Shown here piece by piece: positions 1-5,604 of a stretch of 16,121 bases of DNA (positions within the stretch are counted from its first letter, which is position 1; the number at the start of each line of letters is the position of its first letter). Below the pieces are notes generated by a model that was not told where the DNA came from, ran no database searches, and was given only the letters and a program-made list of their open reading frames with translations. The stretch comes from Chlamydia trachomatis (lineage in GTDB: Bacteria; Chlamydiota; Chlamydiia; Chlamydiales; 2-12-FULL-49-11). The position numbers and the translations under genes were made by a program. The stretch spans positions 1-16,121 of the forward strand of contig CAMBTZ010000017.1 in NCBI GenBank assembly GCA_945870925.1, read 5' to 3'.

Positions 1-379
1 AGGTGTATGTGCTGTGCATCAATATACGCGCATCGGTGATTACGCTATGGTTGGAGGCGGCTCAATGGTAGGGCAGGATCTACCTCCATTTTGTATTGGT
101 TCAGGATTCCCATTAAGAGTTGTTGGTTTAAATGTAGTTGGTTTGAAAAGGCATAAATTCTCTTTGGATCTAAGAAAACAACTTATCAGAGCCTACAGAT
201 TGACCTATGAAACATCTCTTTCATGGGAGCAAATTCGTGAGCAAATCCAAGATGAGCTCGGTGATAATGAGAGCGTGAATACTTGGATTCATTTTTGTGA
301 TCAAACAGTGCGCGGTCTTTCGCCACTACGCCGAAAAAAAGAGATGAAAGCTGAAAATCTCGATTATGCCGAAGTGTAG
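1..379 (+). CDS. lpxA: UDP-N-acetylglucosamine O-acyltransferase, C-terminal part (5' end outside window)
   Basis: This is the 3' part of LpxA, the cytoplasmic acyltransferase that moves an acyl chain from acyl-ACP to UDP-GlcNAc in the first step of lipid A synthesis. The frame is open from base 2, so the gene starts upstream; the GTG at 14 is an internal Val codon. The visible part begins in the last left-handed beta-helix coils with AVHQY, matching E. coli residues around His160, then GGGSMVGQDLPPF, then GLNVVGLKRHKF, where Asn198 and Arg204 of E. coli are kept. A helical C-terminal domain of about 75 residues follows (LRKQLIRAYRLTYE onward). The tail is about 17 residues longer than in E. 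coli, as I recall for the 280-residue chlamydial enzyme. E. coli His191, part of the acyl-length ruler, aligns with Pro. The stop codon is two bases before fmt, so the two are probably cotranscribed. Confidence 0.95.
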   Translation, partial: GVCAVHQYTRIGDYAMVGGGSMVGQDLPPFCIGSGFPLRVVGLNVVGLKRHKFSLDLRKQLIRAYRLTYETSLSWEQIREQIQDELGDNESVNTWIHFCDQTVRGLSPLRRKKEMKAENLDYAEV

Positions 380-381
380 AT

Positions 382-1329
382 ATGAAGATTGTTTTTTTTG
401 GGACAGATGAGTTTGCTAGAGGGGTTTTGGCTTTTTTATTGGAGCAGAATCTTGATATTGTTGCGGTTGTAACAAGGGCTGATAAGCCGAAGGGGAGATC
501 ATTGAAAATGGAAGCTCCTCCGGTAAAAGAGCTTTGTTTAGAGGTTTTATTTAAAGGGTCGATTTATCAGCCTATCAAGGCGTCGGATGAAGAGTTTATT
601 TCGATTTTAAAGGAGCTAAATCCTGATCTTTTTGTGGTTGTCTCATATGGGCAGATTTTAAGGCAAAATGTTTTAGATTTGCCAAATTACGGAACTATTA
701 ATATTCATCCAAGTATGCTGCCGAAATATCGGGGACCATCACCGATTCAAAGTGCCGTTTTAGCAGGAGATAGAGAGACTGCAGTTACGATAATGGAGAT
801 GGAGCTTGCGATGGATGCAGGCGGAATTATTAAAGTAGTTCCTACAGTTATTCCTGAAGAGATGTCATTTGGGGAGTTAGAAATTCTTTTAATGGAAATT
901 GCGAAAAAACCACTTCTTGAAGTAATTAAAAAAATCTCTGTAGATAAAAAAATTATTTCTATACCTCAAGATGAAAATCTAGCTACTTATACAAAAAAAA
1001 TTCATGCTGAAGATAGTTTTATTAACTGGAAAAGGCCTGTAAAAGAAATTTGTAATTTTGTTCGCGGAATGAATCTAAGGCCGGGTGCAAGAATGATTGT
1101 ACAGATGGATGGAAAAGATCTTCTTTTAAAAATTTTCAGTCTAAAAAAAGCGAGTTTTCATGGAGAAAATCCTGGAAAGCCTCTGTTTTTTAATAAAGAG
1201 AATGGGCTTGTAATATCTTGTAAAGATGGCACAGTAGCACTCCAAGAAGTTCAGTTAGAAGGTAAAAAGAAAATGCTAATTAAAGATTTTATCAATGGGT
1301 TCTCTGACAAAATAAAATTTGTTTATTAA
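382..1329 (+). CDS. fmt: methionyl-tRNA formyltransferase
   Basis: Fmt formylates initiator Met-tRNA in the cytoplasm using 10-formyl-tetrahydrofolate, so that translation starts with formyl-Met. The 315 residues match the usual family length. The Rossmann-like N-terminal domain opens with IVFFGTDEFA. The catalytic triad is visible as Asn107 and His109 in INIHPSMLPKYRG and Asp145 in AMDAGGII. The substrate loop of the family is seen as VTRADKPKGRS at 30-40, and PSPIQSAVLAGD at 119-130 is typical. A smaller C-terminal tRNA-binding domain covers roughly residues 205-315. The ATG follows the lpxA stop by two bases, and its ribosome binding site is weak, which suggests coupling to lpxA translation. 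The lpxA-fmt pair is the same as in Chlamydia. No anomaly is seen. Confidence 0.97.
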   Translation: MKIVFFGTDEFARGVLAFLLEQNLDIVAVVTRADKPKGRSLKMEAPPVKELCLEVLFKGSIYQPIKASDEEFISILKELNPDLFVVVSYGQILRQNVLDLPNYGTINIHPSMLPKYRGPSPIQSAVLAGDRETAVTIMEMELAMDAGGIIKVVPTVIPEEMSFGELEILLMEIAKKPLLEVIKKISVDKKIISIPQDENLATYTKKIHAEDSFINWKRPVKEICNFVRGMNLRPGARMIVQMDGKDLLLKIFSLKKASFHGENPGKPLFFNKENGLVISCKDGTVALQEVQLEGKKKMLIKDFINGFSDKIKFVY

Positions 1330-1342
1330 CCAGCCCTTTATA

Positions 1343-1371
1343 TTTACATTAATCTAGATTTACAGTATCTT
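1343..1371 (+). promoter_or_regulatory. candidate sigma-70-type promoter for gene A
   Basis: TTTACA at 1343-1348 and TATCTT at 1366-1371 are separated by exactly 17 bases, giving five and four matches to the -35 and -10 consensus. Transcription would begin near 1378. That falls after the possible TTG start at 1374 and before the ATG at 1407, so it supports the ATG. No hairpin terminator is seen between fmt and this point, so read-through from lpxA-fmt is also possible. The assignment rests on consensus only. Confidence 0.35.
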
Positions 1372-1406
1372 AATTGTGTAAAAAGATAAAGAAAGTGATA
1401 GGATTT

Positions 1407-2075
1407 ATGATTCGAGCATGTGACGTAATTGGCGATTCTTTTTTAGAATTATCGGGAAATGTTTTTGATGTTGCCGGTAATGCTGCTGGATTTATTGGGA
1501 ATCATGAGTTAGCGGCTTCATTTGGGGTGGGCGCTTATGCTGCTTGTGGGTTGAATGCAGTAAGTGATCTTGCGCATATGCCTGGGAGTGTAGTGAAGTG
1601 CGCGCAAATTGCTTTAAGGCAAGGGTTTTCGTTTAAGCTTGCTAATGCCGGAAGAAAGCTTGCGGCTAATATATGCAGTTTTGTAGTTAATGCAGGGCAT
1701 GCGTTGAAGTTGCTGGGAATAACAACTCAGATTACAGCCAAATTAGCCCCTTTTTTACCGTGGGGCGATACACTTTTAAGTGTTAATGAAGTCTATAGCA
1801 ATGTGCGTAGATTAATTAAAAAAACACATATAATGTGGAGTGCTGAAAAGAGAGAAAATTTCCGATTAAAAATTAGACATAATCACTGGGACTTAGGGAA
1901 GAATCTTTTTTTAGCAACAACAGCGTTGATTGCTGCGATTGGAATCTCATTTTCAGCGGGAATTGTATTTGCAGTCTCAATAGGGGCGCTGCTACTGTCA
2001 ATGAAGGCGTTTTTCGCTGAGCAAGATTATAAAGATTTTGCCTCAAAGCACGGAACATTAAAATTAGAAAAATAG
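1407..2075 (+). CDS. gene A: Inc-like hypothetical protein with C-terminal hydrophobic hairpin
   Basis: I do not recognise this 222-residue protein by sequence. Its first about 140 residues are rich in Ala, Gly and small hydrophobics, without a clear signal peptide. A charged stretch (WSAEKRENFRLKIR, about residues 144-157) precedes two hydrophobic helices at about 167-181 and 185-203 joined by a short SAG turn. A polar tail of about 18 residues follows. This two-lobed hydrophobic domain is the hallmark of chlamydial Inc proteins, which are exported by type III secretion and placed in the inclusion membrane. The gene sits between fmt and rplC, where C. trachomatis has CT529 (Cap1), an Inc. 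Residues 48-65 share a motif with the next two genes. I chose ATG 1407 because AGG lies just upstream and the predicted promoter excludes the TTG at 1374. B follows after 14 bases. The Inc role is inference. Confidence 0.75.
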   Translation: MIRACDVIGDSFLELSGNVFDVAGNAAGFIGNHELAASFGVGAYAACGLNAVSDLAHMPGSVVKCAQIALRQGFSFKLANAGRKLAANICSFVVNAGHALKLLGITTQITAKLAPFLPWGDTLLSVNEVYSNVRRLIKKTHIMWSAEKRENFRLKIRHNHWDLGKNLFLATTALIAAIGISFSAGIVFAVSIGALLLSMKAFFAEQDYKDFASKHGTLKLEK

Positions 2076-2089
2076 AAGGAGATTTAAAT

Positions 2090-2866
2090 ATGGATAGACA
2101 GATTTGTTCAGTTACAAGTTCTTTGACTACAAAATATTATTTAGATACTGGAGAACTCGTATCGACTACAGTTAATGATTCAGGATTAGCCGGCGCGACT
2201 GTTAAGTGTCTTGGTAATCCTTCTGGATGTTTGAAGTTAGTTGCGACTGCGGCTTCTTCAGTTGGGTTGATAGTTTCTGAGGCGACTCCTGGGCTTTCAG
2301 CTTTAGCTAATGGAATGAATGGAGCTGCCGGATGGACAGGTCTTCCGGACACGATAGTTGAAGGGTCAAAAGCTGTAGGATTATTAGCTGATAAAAAAGA
2401 GAGACTAAAGCCTAAGACTTGGGCGAGCGTGACAAAAACTGTAGCTGGTGCATTGGGTTTTGTAGGTACTTTGGATAAGGCAAAAGTAGTTCAAATTTCA
2501 GCTGATGGAATTTATATTATAGGTGCAGTAAAAAACGTTCTTACTCTTGTGAGTGATGTTTTTACCGGATGCGTTGAGTTTATGAGGAAGCCACATAATG
2601 ATACGACGAAATCTATTGGGATTAAAAAACCTGAACTGTTAAGTGCTGAAAATAGAGAGATTTGGGCTGCTCGTGTTAAAATTATTGTTGCTTTTGTCTT
2701 TCATATTTTCTTGGCAATTGGAGCGATATTCTTGATTCCTCTCTCTCCAATCACGATTACTGTGCTAGCGGTTGCGTTTACAGCTGCAACGCTTGTGCAT
2801 CACTACTTAAATGTTGATAAAGAAGACCATAGTGGTAGAATGCATGCAGGGTTATTGGCTGTGTAA
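2090..2866 (+). CDS. gene B: Inc-like hypothetical protein with C-terminal hydrophobic hairpin
   Basis: This 258-residue protein of unknown function begins 14 bases after A, with a strong AAGGAG site at 2076-2081 and an 8-base spacer, so A and B are probably one transcript. The N-terminal half is low in charge and rich in Ala, Gly, Ser and Val. The segment GMNGAAGWTGLPDTIVEG at residues 75-92 aligns without gaps to a segment of A. The sequence SAENREIW at 185-192 matches SAEKRENF of A. Two hydrophobic helices follow at about 197-217 and 221-238, split at PLSP, and then a short polar tail. As for A, position at the CT529 locus and the two-lobed hydrophobic domain suggest an inclusion membrane protein, possibly a diverged Cap1 relative. 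It ends shortly before an intrinsic terminator. The coding call is firm; the role is inferred. Confidence 0.8.
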   Translation: MDRQICSVTSSLTTKYYLDTGELVSTTVNDSGLAGATVKCLGNPSGCLKLVATAASSVGLIVSEATPGLSALANGMNGAAGWTGLPDTIVEGSKAVGLLADKKERLKPKTWASVTKTVAGALGFVGTLDKAKVVQISADGIYIIGAVKNVLTLVSDVFTGCVEFMRKPHNDTTKSIGIKKPELLSAENREIWAARVKIIVAFVFHIFLAIGAIFLIPLSPITITVLAVAFTAATLVHHYLNVDKEDHSGRMHAGLLAV

Positions 2867-2907
2867 GTATAATATTCCAAGATGAGAAATTTTCAATAGA
2901 AAATGAT

Positions 2908-2935
2908 AAGGCGTGCAAATTGTACGCCTTTTTTA
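2908..2935 (+). terminator. intrinsic terminator after gene B
   Basis: AAGGCGTGCA at 2908-2917 pairs with TGTACGCCTT at 2921-2930 across a three-base AAT loop. The stem has 10 pairs including one G-T, and the run of T continues to 2934. This is a standard Rho-independent terminator about 40 bases after the stop of B. It closes the A-B unit and separates it from C. The ATG at 2903 lies at its left edge and is therefore an unlikely start for C. Confidence 0.85.
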
Positions 2936-2944
2936 TTTAGGGTG

Positions 2945-2953
2945 TGGTATAAC
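2945..2953 (+). promoter_or_regulatory. candidate extended -10 promoter for gene C
   Basis: TGGTATAAC is an extended -10 element (TGn plus TATAAC) directly after the terminator of B. No good -35 hexamer is seen at 15-18 bases upstream. The expected start of transcription, about 7 bases after the -10, is 2960, which is the A of the ATG chosen for C. Confidence 0.4.
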
Positions 2954-2959
2954 AATTGC

Positions 2960-3622
2960 ATGATAAATGGTTTGGCAACATTTGAAAAAGCGTTCATTGG
3001 TACATGTCATGTTGTTGTTGCCTCCGTCTACTCGGTTCAATTTGTATCTTATTTAATGCCGAACACTGAGACCCTTCATAGAGAGCTTGGGTTAAAGGAG
3101 AGCGCAAGAGATAGGGTAGAGAATGGGGTGTTCTCTGGAATTAACATGGTGGCTAGTTTTGCTAGGCTTGGCGACTGGGTTATAACTCAGAAGTGGATTG
3201 TGGTTGCCGTGGTTCAAATAATTGCATTAAAAATGATTGCTCATATTGCCGGAGTTTTTAGCTATTTTAAACGGTCATTAGATGCGGTAGAGGCGCTTGA
3301 GGAAATTGAAAGAATAACTAGCAACTTCGTTGTTATTACAAATTTAAATCGACATGAAAGGGATTCTCTGGAAGTACGAAAATTTGCGGAATGGGCGACT
3401 CTTTTCTCAAATACTTTTTTAGCTGTATATTCAGGGGTAGAGCTTGCCGGGCTTATTACCGGAGCGATTCTCTTTTCTCCTGTTGTGTTAAACTTACTTT
3501 TAACGGCAGGATTTGTCTCGTTTGCGGCATCAATGCTATTTAAATTCAGCTCAGAGCCTGCTTGCAGGTTGATAGAGCGTTATAGGGCAAACTCGGGTAA
3601 AAATTATTCCTACCAATACTAA
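2960..3622 (+). CDS. gene C: Inc-like hypothetical membrane protein
   Basis: This 220-residue protein is unrecognised. It is the most hydrophobic of the three: possible helices lie at about residues 11-33, 79-99, 154-172 and 174-194, the last two forming a tight hairpin broken at FSP, like the LSP break in B. A charged helix between them (DAVEALEEIERITS, then RHERDSLEVRK) takes the place of the SAE-x-RE region of A and B. Residues 60-77 (GINMVASFARLGDWVITQ) align without gaps to the motif shared by A and B. The start is uncertain: ATG 2960 has no ribosome binding site, but the in-frame ATG at 2903 lies in the terminator and the GTG at 2942 lies in the promoter. A leaderless message would explain this. 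An inclusion-membrane role is inferred from the locus and the hairpin. Confidence 0.7.
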   Translation: MINGLATFEKAFIGTCHVVVASVYSVQFVSYLMPNTETLHRELGLKESARDRVENGVFSGINMVASFARLGDWVITQKWIVVAVVQIIALKMIAHIAGVFSYFKRSLDAVEALEEIERITSNFVVITNLNRHERDSLEVRKFAEWATLFSNTFLAVYSGVELAGLITGAILFSPVVLNLLLTAGFVSFAASMLFKFSSEPACRLIERYRANSGKNYSYQY

Positions 3623-3759
3623 TAAAAAACTTTATCCCCATGAATGGGTGGTCATATTTATGATCCTTTCCTCTATTGTCGCGGTGTTGATAGTAGGGGG
3701 CGTCAAGCGTCATTTTGTAAAAAAACAGACTATTTTCATAAAACAGAAAGATTTTATTG

Positions 3760-3786
3760 TTGAAAAATCCCAACTTTTGGTATTCT
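3760..3786 (+). promoter_or_regulatory. candidate promoter of the rplC-rplQ operon
   Basis: TTGAAA at 3760-3765 and TATTCT at 3781-3786 are 15 bases apart. The spacer is short, but TGG directly before TATTCT makes an extended -10. Transcription would start near 3793 and give a leader of about 135 bases that includes the hairpin before rplC. A second, weaker candidate is TTTACA at 3860-3865 with TAGATA at 3882-3887. The perfect TATAAT at 3912-3917 would leave out the ribosome binding site and has no -35. Confidence 0.25.
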
Positions 3787-3889
3787 TTCCCCCAATGAAT
3801 CGTTCGACTGCTTATAGAAAATAAGACTGAGAGCAGCCGGACTGAAGATTCTTAAACTCTTTACATAAATAGGTAGATTCCTAGATAGG

Positions 3890-3921
3890 CCTTATTGTAA
3901 AGAGAAACTGCTATAATAAGG
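3890..3921 (+). promoter_or_regulatory. hairpin covering the rplC ribosome binding site
   Basis: CCTTATTGTA at 3890-3899 pairs with TATAATAAGG at 3912-3921, ten pairs with one G-T, around a 12-base loop. The right arm contains AAGG of the rplC site AAGGA (3918-3922), six bases before the ATG. Folding would hide the site from the ribosome. In E. coli the S10 leader is a target of L4 feedback; here rplC heads the operon and rplD (L4) is second. Control by L4 or another protein at this hairpin is inference. Confidence 0.5.
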
Positions 3922-3928
3922 ATATAGT

Positions 3929-4591
3929 ATGTCTCTTACGTTGATTGGAAAGAAACGAGGTATGACTCGTTTGTTTGATACAAAATCGAATAAATCGATT
4001 CCGTGCACTGTGATTGAGTTAGAGCCAAATGTGGTTTCTCAAATTAAAACTATTGAAAATGACGGCTATTCAGCCTTACAGCTTTCTGCAATTCGAATGA
4101 CTTCTGCAGATAAAAACAGAGCTCGTAAGCCTGACTTAGGTCGTTATACCAAAACAAATATTGAGCCTAGAAAACATTCTCTAGAGACTCGGGTATCGAC
4201 TGTAGAAGAAGGTATCGTTCTTGGAAAAGAGATTGGTGTTGATTACTTTTTAGAAAATGAATTTGTCGACGTAACCGGCCAAAGTAAAGGTAAGGGTTAT
4301 CAGGGTGTTATTAAAAGACACGGCAAAAGCAGTATAGCTGGATCTCACGGTGTGGGGCCTGTAGAACGCCATATGGGATCTATTGGTTGTATTCGTGGAA
4401 AAGGTCAAGTTAAGCCAGGTAAGAAGATGGCTGGACATATGGGCGCAGAAAGAGTGACTACAGAATGTCTAAGAGTTATTAAAGTTGACGTTGAGCTTTC
4501 AGCGATTGTTGTTACAGGTGCGGTTCCGGGATGTACTGGCGCTCTTGTATATATTCGCAAAGCTATGAAAAAAAGAGGTAAACAATGCTAA
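3929..4591 (+). CDS. rplC: 50S ribosomal protein L3
   Basis: L3 binds 23S rRNA early in 50S assembly and reaches the peptidyl transferase centre. The 220 residues show the family opening LIGKKRGMTRLF, the signature FVDVTGQSKGKGYQGVIKRH at about 112-131, and PGKKMAGHMGAERVT at 163-177, the loop near the active site. Residue 154 is Cys in GSIGC; E. coli has Gln150 here, the site methylated by PrmB, so this modification cannot occur at this position. It is the first gene of the block, because chlamydial rpsJ lies elsewhere. Its site AAGGA is six bases before the ATG and is part of a hairpin. The last seven bases overlap the start of rplD. Confidence 0.98.
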   Translation: MSLTLIGKKRGMTRLFDTKSNKSIPCTVIELEPNVVSQIKTIENDGYSALQLSAIRMTSADKNRARKPDLGRYTKTNIEPRKHSLETRVSTVEEGIVLGKEIGVDYFLENEFVDVTGQSKGKGYQGVIKRHGKSSIAGSHGVGPVERHMGSIGCIRGKGQVKPGKKMAGHMGAERVTTECLRVIKVDVELSAIVVTGAVPGCTGALVYIRKAMKKRGKQC

Positions 4592-5247
4592 AGGTTAGCT
4601 GTAAGAAATACGATTTAAACGGAACCGAGACTGGAGAAGTTGAGATTGAGTATGGCGAAGAGGAAACTTTTGCTAATTCTCAGTCTGTTAAAGACTACAT
4701 TGTTGCTTTAAGAGCAAACAGCAGACAGTGGTCAGCAAATACTAAAGGAAGGCATGAGTCAAATCACTCAGGAGCGAAACCACACCCTCAAAAAGGTACT
4801 GGTAGAGCGAGACAGGGATTTCTTGGTGCTCCTCAGTTTAAAGGTGGTGGAAGAGTTCATAGTCCTAAGCCAAAGTTTGATCAGCATGTTCGTATTAATA
4901 GAAAAGAGAGACAAGCGGCAATCAGATCGCTTCTTGTTCAAAAATTAAAGAGCAATGATCTTGTTGTGTTAGACGGGAATATGGATGCTCATTTTGAAAA
5001 GCCAAAGACTAAGGCAATTTCACAATTTCTAAAAGGATTGGATGTTGAAGGGAAAAGAGTAGTTTATCTTTTTGCAAATGAAGTTGTTACACCTGCGTTT
5101 TGGCATTTTCGCTTAAGCATGAGAAACATTCCTAAGGTTGCTTCTATGCGTTTAGAGAACATTAACGGTTACGAAGTTCTTGTGAACAAAAAGTTAGTTG
5201 TGATGGCTTCGGCTATTGAAGAATTGAAAAGAATTTTGAGAGGATAA
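4585..5247 (+). CDS. rplD: 50S ribosomal protein L4
   Basis: L4 is an early 23S rRNA binder whose long loop lines the exit tunnel. In E. coli it also represses its own operon. The loop is visible in this 220-residue protein as QKGTGRARQG at 69-78 and APQFKGGGRVHSPKPK at 82-97. The globular part follows (RKERQAAIRSLLVQKL at 106-121). The start overlaps the rplC stop by seven bases, with AGAGG at 4574-4578 inside rplC, so translation of the two is probably coupled. The N-terminal about 40 residues, with YGEEETF and the SVKDYIV helix, are diverged but collinear with the family. Confidence 0.97.
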   Translation: MLKVSCKKYDLNGTETGEVEIEYGEEETFANSQSVKDYIVALRANSRQWSANTKGRHESNHSGAKPHPQKGTGRARQGFLGAPQFKGGGRVHSPKPKFDQHVRINRKERQAAIRSLLVQKLKSNDLVVLDGNMDAHFEKPKTKAISQFLKGLDVEGKRVVYLFANEVVTPAFWHFRLSMRNIPKVASMRLENINGYEVLVNKKLVVMASAIEELKRILRG

Positions 5248-5248
5248 G

Positions 5249-5590
5249 ATGGGCGTTGCAAGCAATAATGTGTTAAAGACTCTGCACGTAACAGAGAAAT
5301 CAGAAATGTTGCAAGGGCTTGTAGATGCGAAATCGAACCCGTGTCTTGCGCGTTGCAATACAATTAAATATGTATTTTTAGTCCATCCGGATGCTAATAA
5401 GCACCAGATTAAGAAAGCTGTCGAAGACGCTTATGCGGCTCAAAAGTGTAAGGTAATTAAAGTTAATACCATTACCCTTCCTCGTAAGAAGAAAAGAGTA
5501 CGTGGACGCGCTAAACAAGGCGAGACTATTCAATTGAAAAAAGCGATTGTTACTTTGAGAGAAGGCGATCGGATTATTTTTGAAGATTAA
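5249..5590 (+). CDS. rplW: 50S ribosomal protein L23
   Basis: L23 sits at the exit of the peptide tunnel and is the docking point for trigger factor and SRP. The 113-residue protein has the family pattern: LHVTEKSE at 12-19, then KYVFLVHPDANKHQIKKAVE at 40-59, where the ANKHQIKKAVE helix is typical, and NTITLPRKKKRVRGR at 73-87, the extended rRNA-binding loop. It ends with IVTLREGDRIIFED, as expected. It begins two bases after the rplD stop codon, with GAGAGGA at 5238-5244 as its ribosome binding site inside the end of rplD. Confidence 0.97.
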   Translation: MGVASNNVLKTLHVTEKSEMLQGLVDAKSNPCLARCNTIKYVFLVHPDANKHQIKKAVEDAYAAQKCKVIKVNTITLPRKKKRVRGRAKQGETIQLKKAIVTLREGDRIIFED

Positions 5591-5604
5591 ATTTTAGAGG
5601 AAAA

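Larger units (their letters stand above)
3623..3928 (+). other. non-coding leader of the ribosomal protein operon
   Basis: This 306-base gap between C and rplC holds no convincing gene. One short reading frame at 3660-3824 (54 codons, hydrophobic start then basic) lacks a clear ribosome binding site and I do not call it. The region holds promoter candidates at 3760-3786 and 3860-3887, short inverted repeats (CTTAT/ATAAG at 3811-3825), and a hairpin at 3890-3921. No intrinsic terminator is seen, so messages from C may run into rplC. The length and contents fit a regulated leader for the ribosomal block. Confidence 0.6.

Noticed and set aside
1374..1406. TTG at 1374 as the start of gene A
   Set aside because: It has no ribosome binding site and lies before the predicted start of transcription near 1378; ATG 1407 has AGG upstream.
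2868..2873. Perfect TATAAT just after the stop of B, as a promoter of a short RNA ending at the terminator
   Set aside because: No -35 element or extended -10 is seen, and such hexamers are expected by chance in AT-rich gaps.
2903..2959. ATG at 2903 as the start of gene C
   Set aside because: It would encode the terminator hairpin as the protein N-terminus (RRANCTPFLF) and has no ribosome binding site.
3636..3664. Hairpin-like sequences CCCA/TGGG and TCATA/TATGA after gene C as a terminator
   Set aside because: Stems are four to five pairs with very small loops and no T run follows.
3546..3773. Reading frame of 75 codons on the - strand across the end of C and the leader
   Set aside because: Its composition is that of antisense AT-rich DNA (Phe, Tyr, Asn rich), without a ribosome binding site or recognisable motif.
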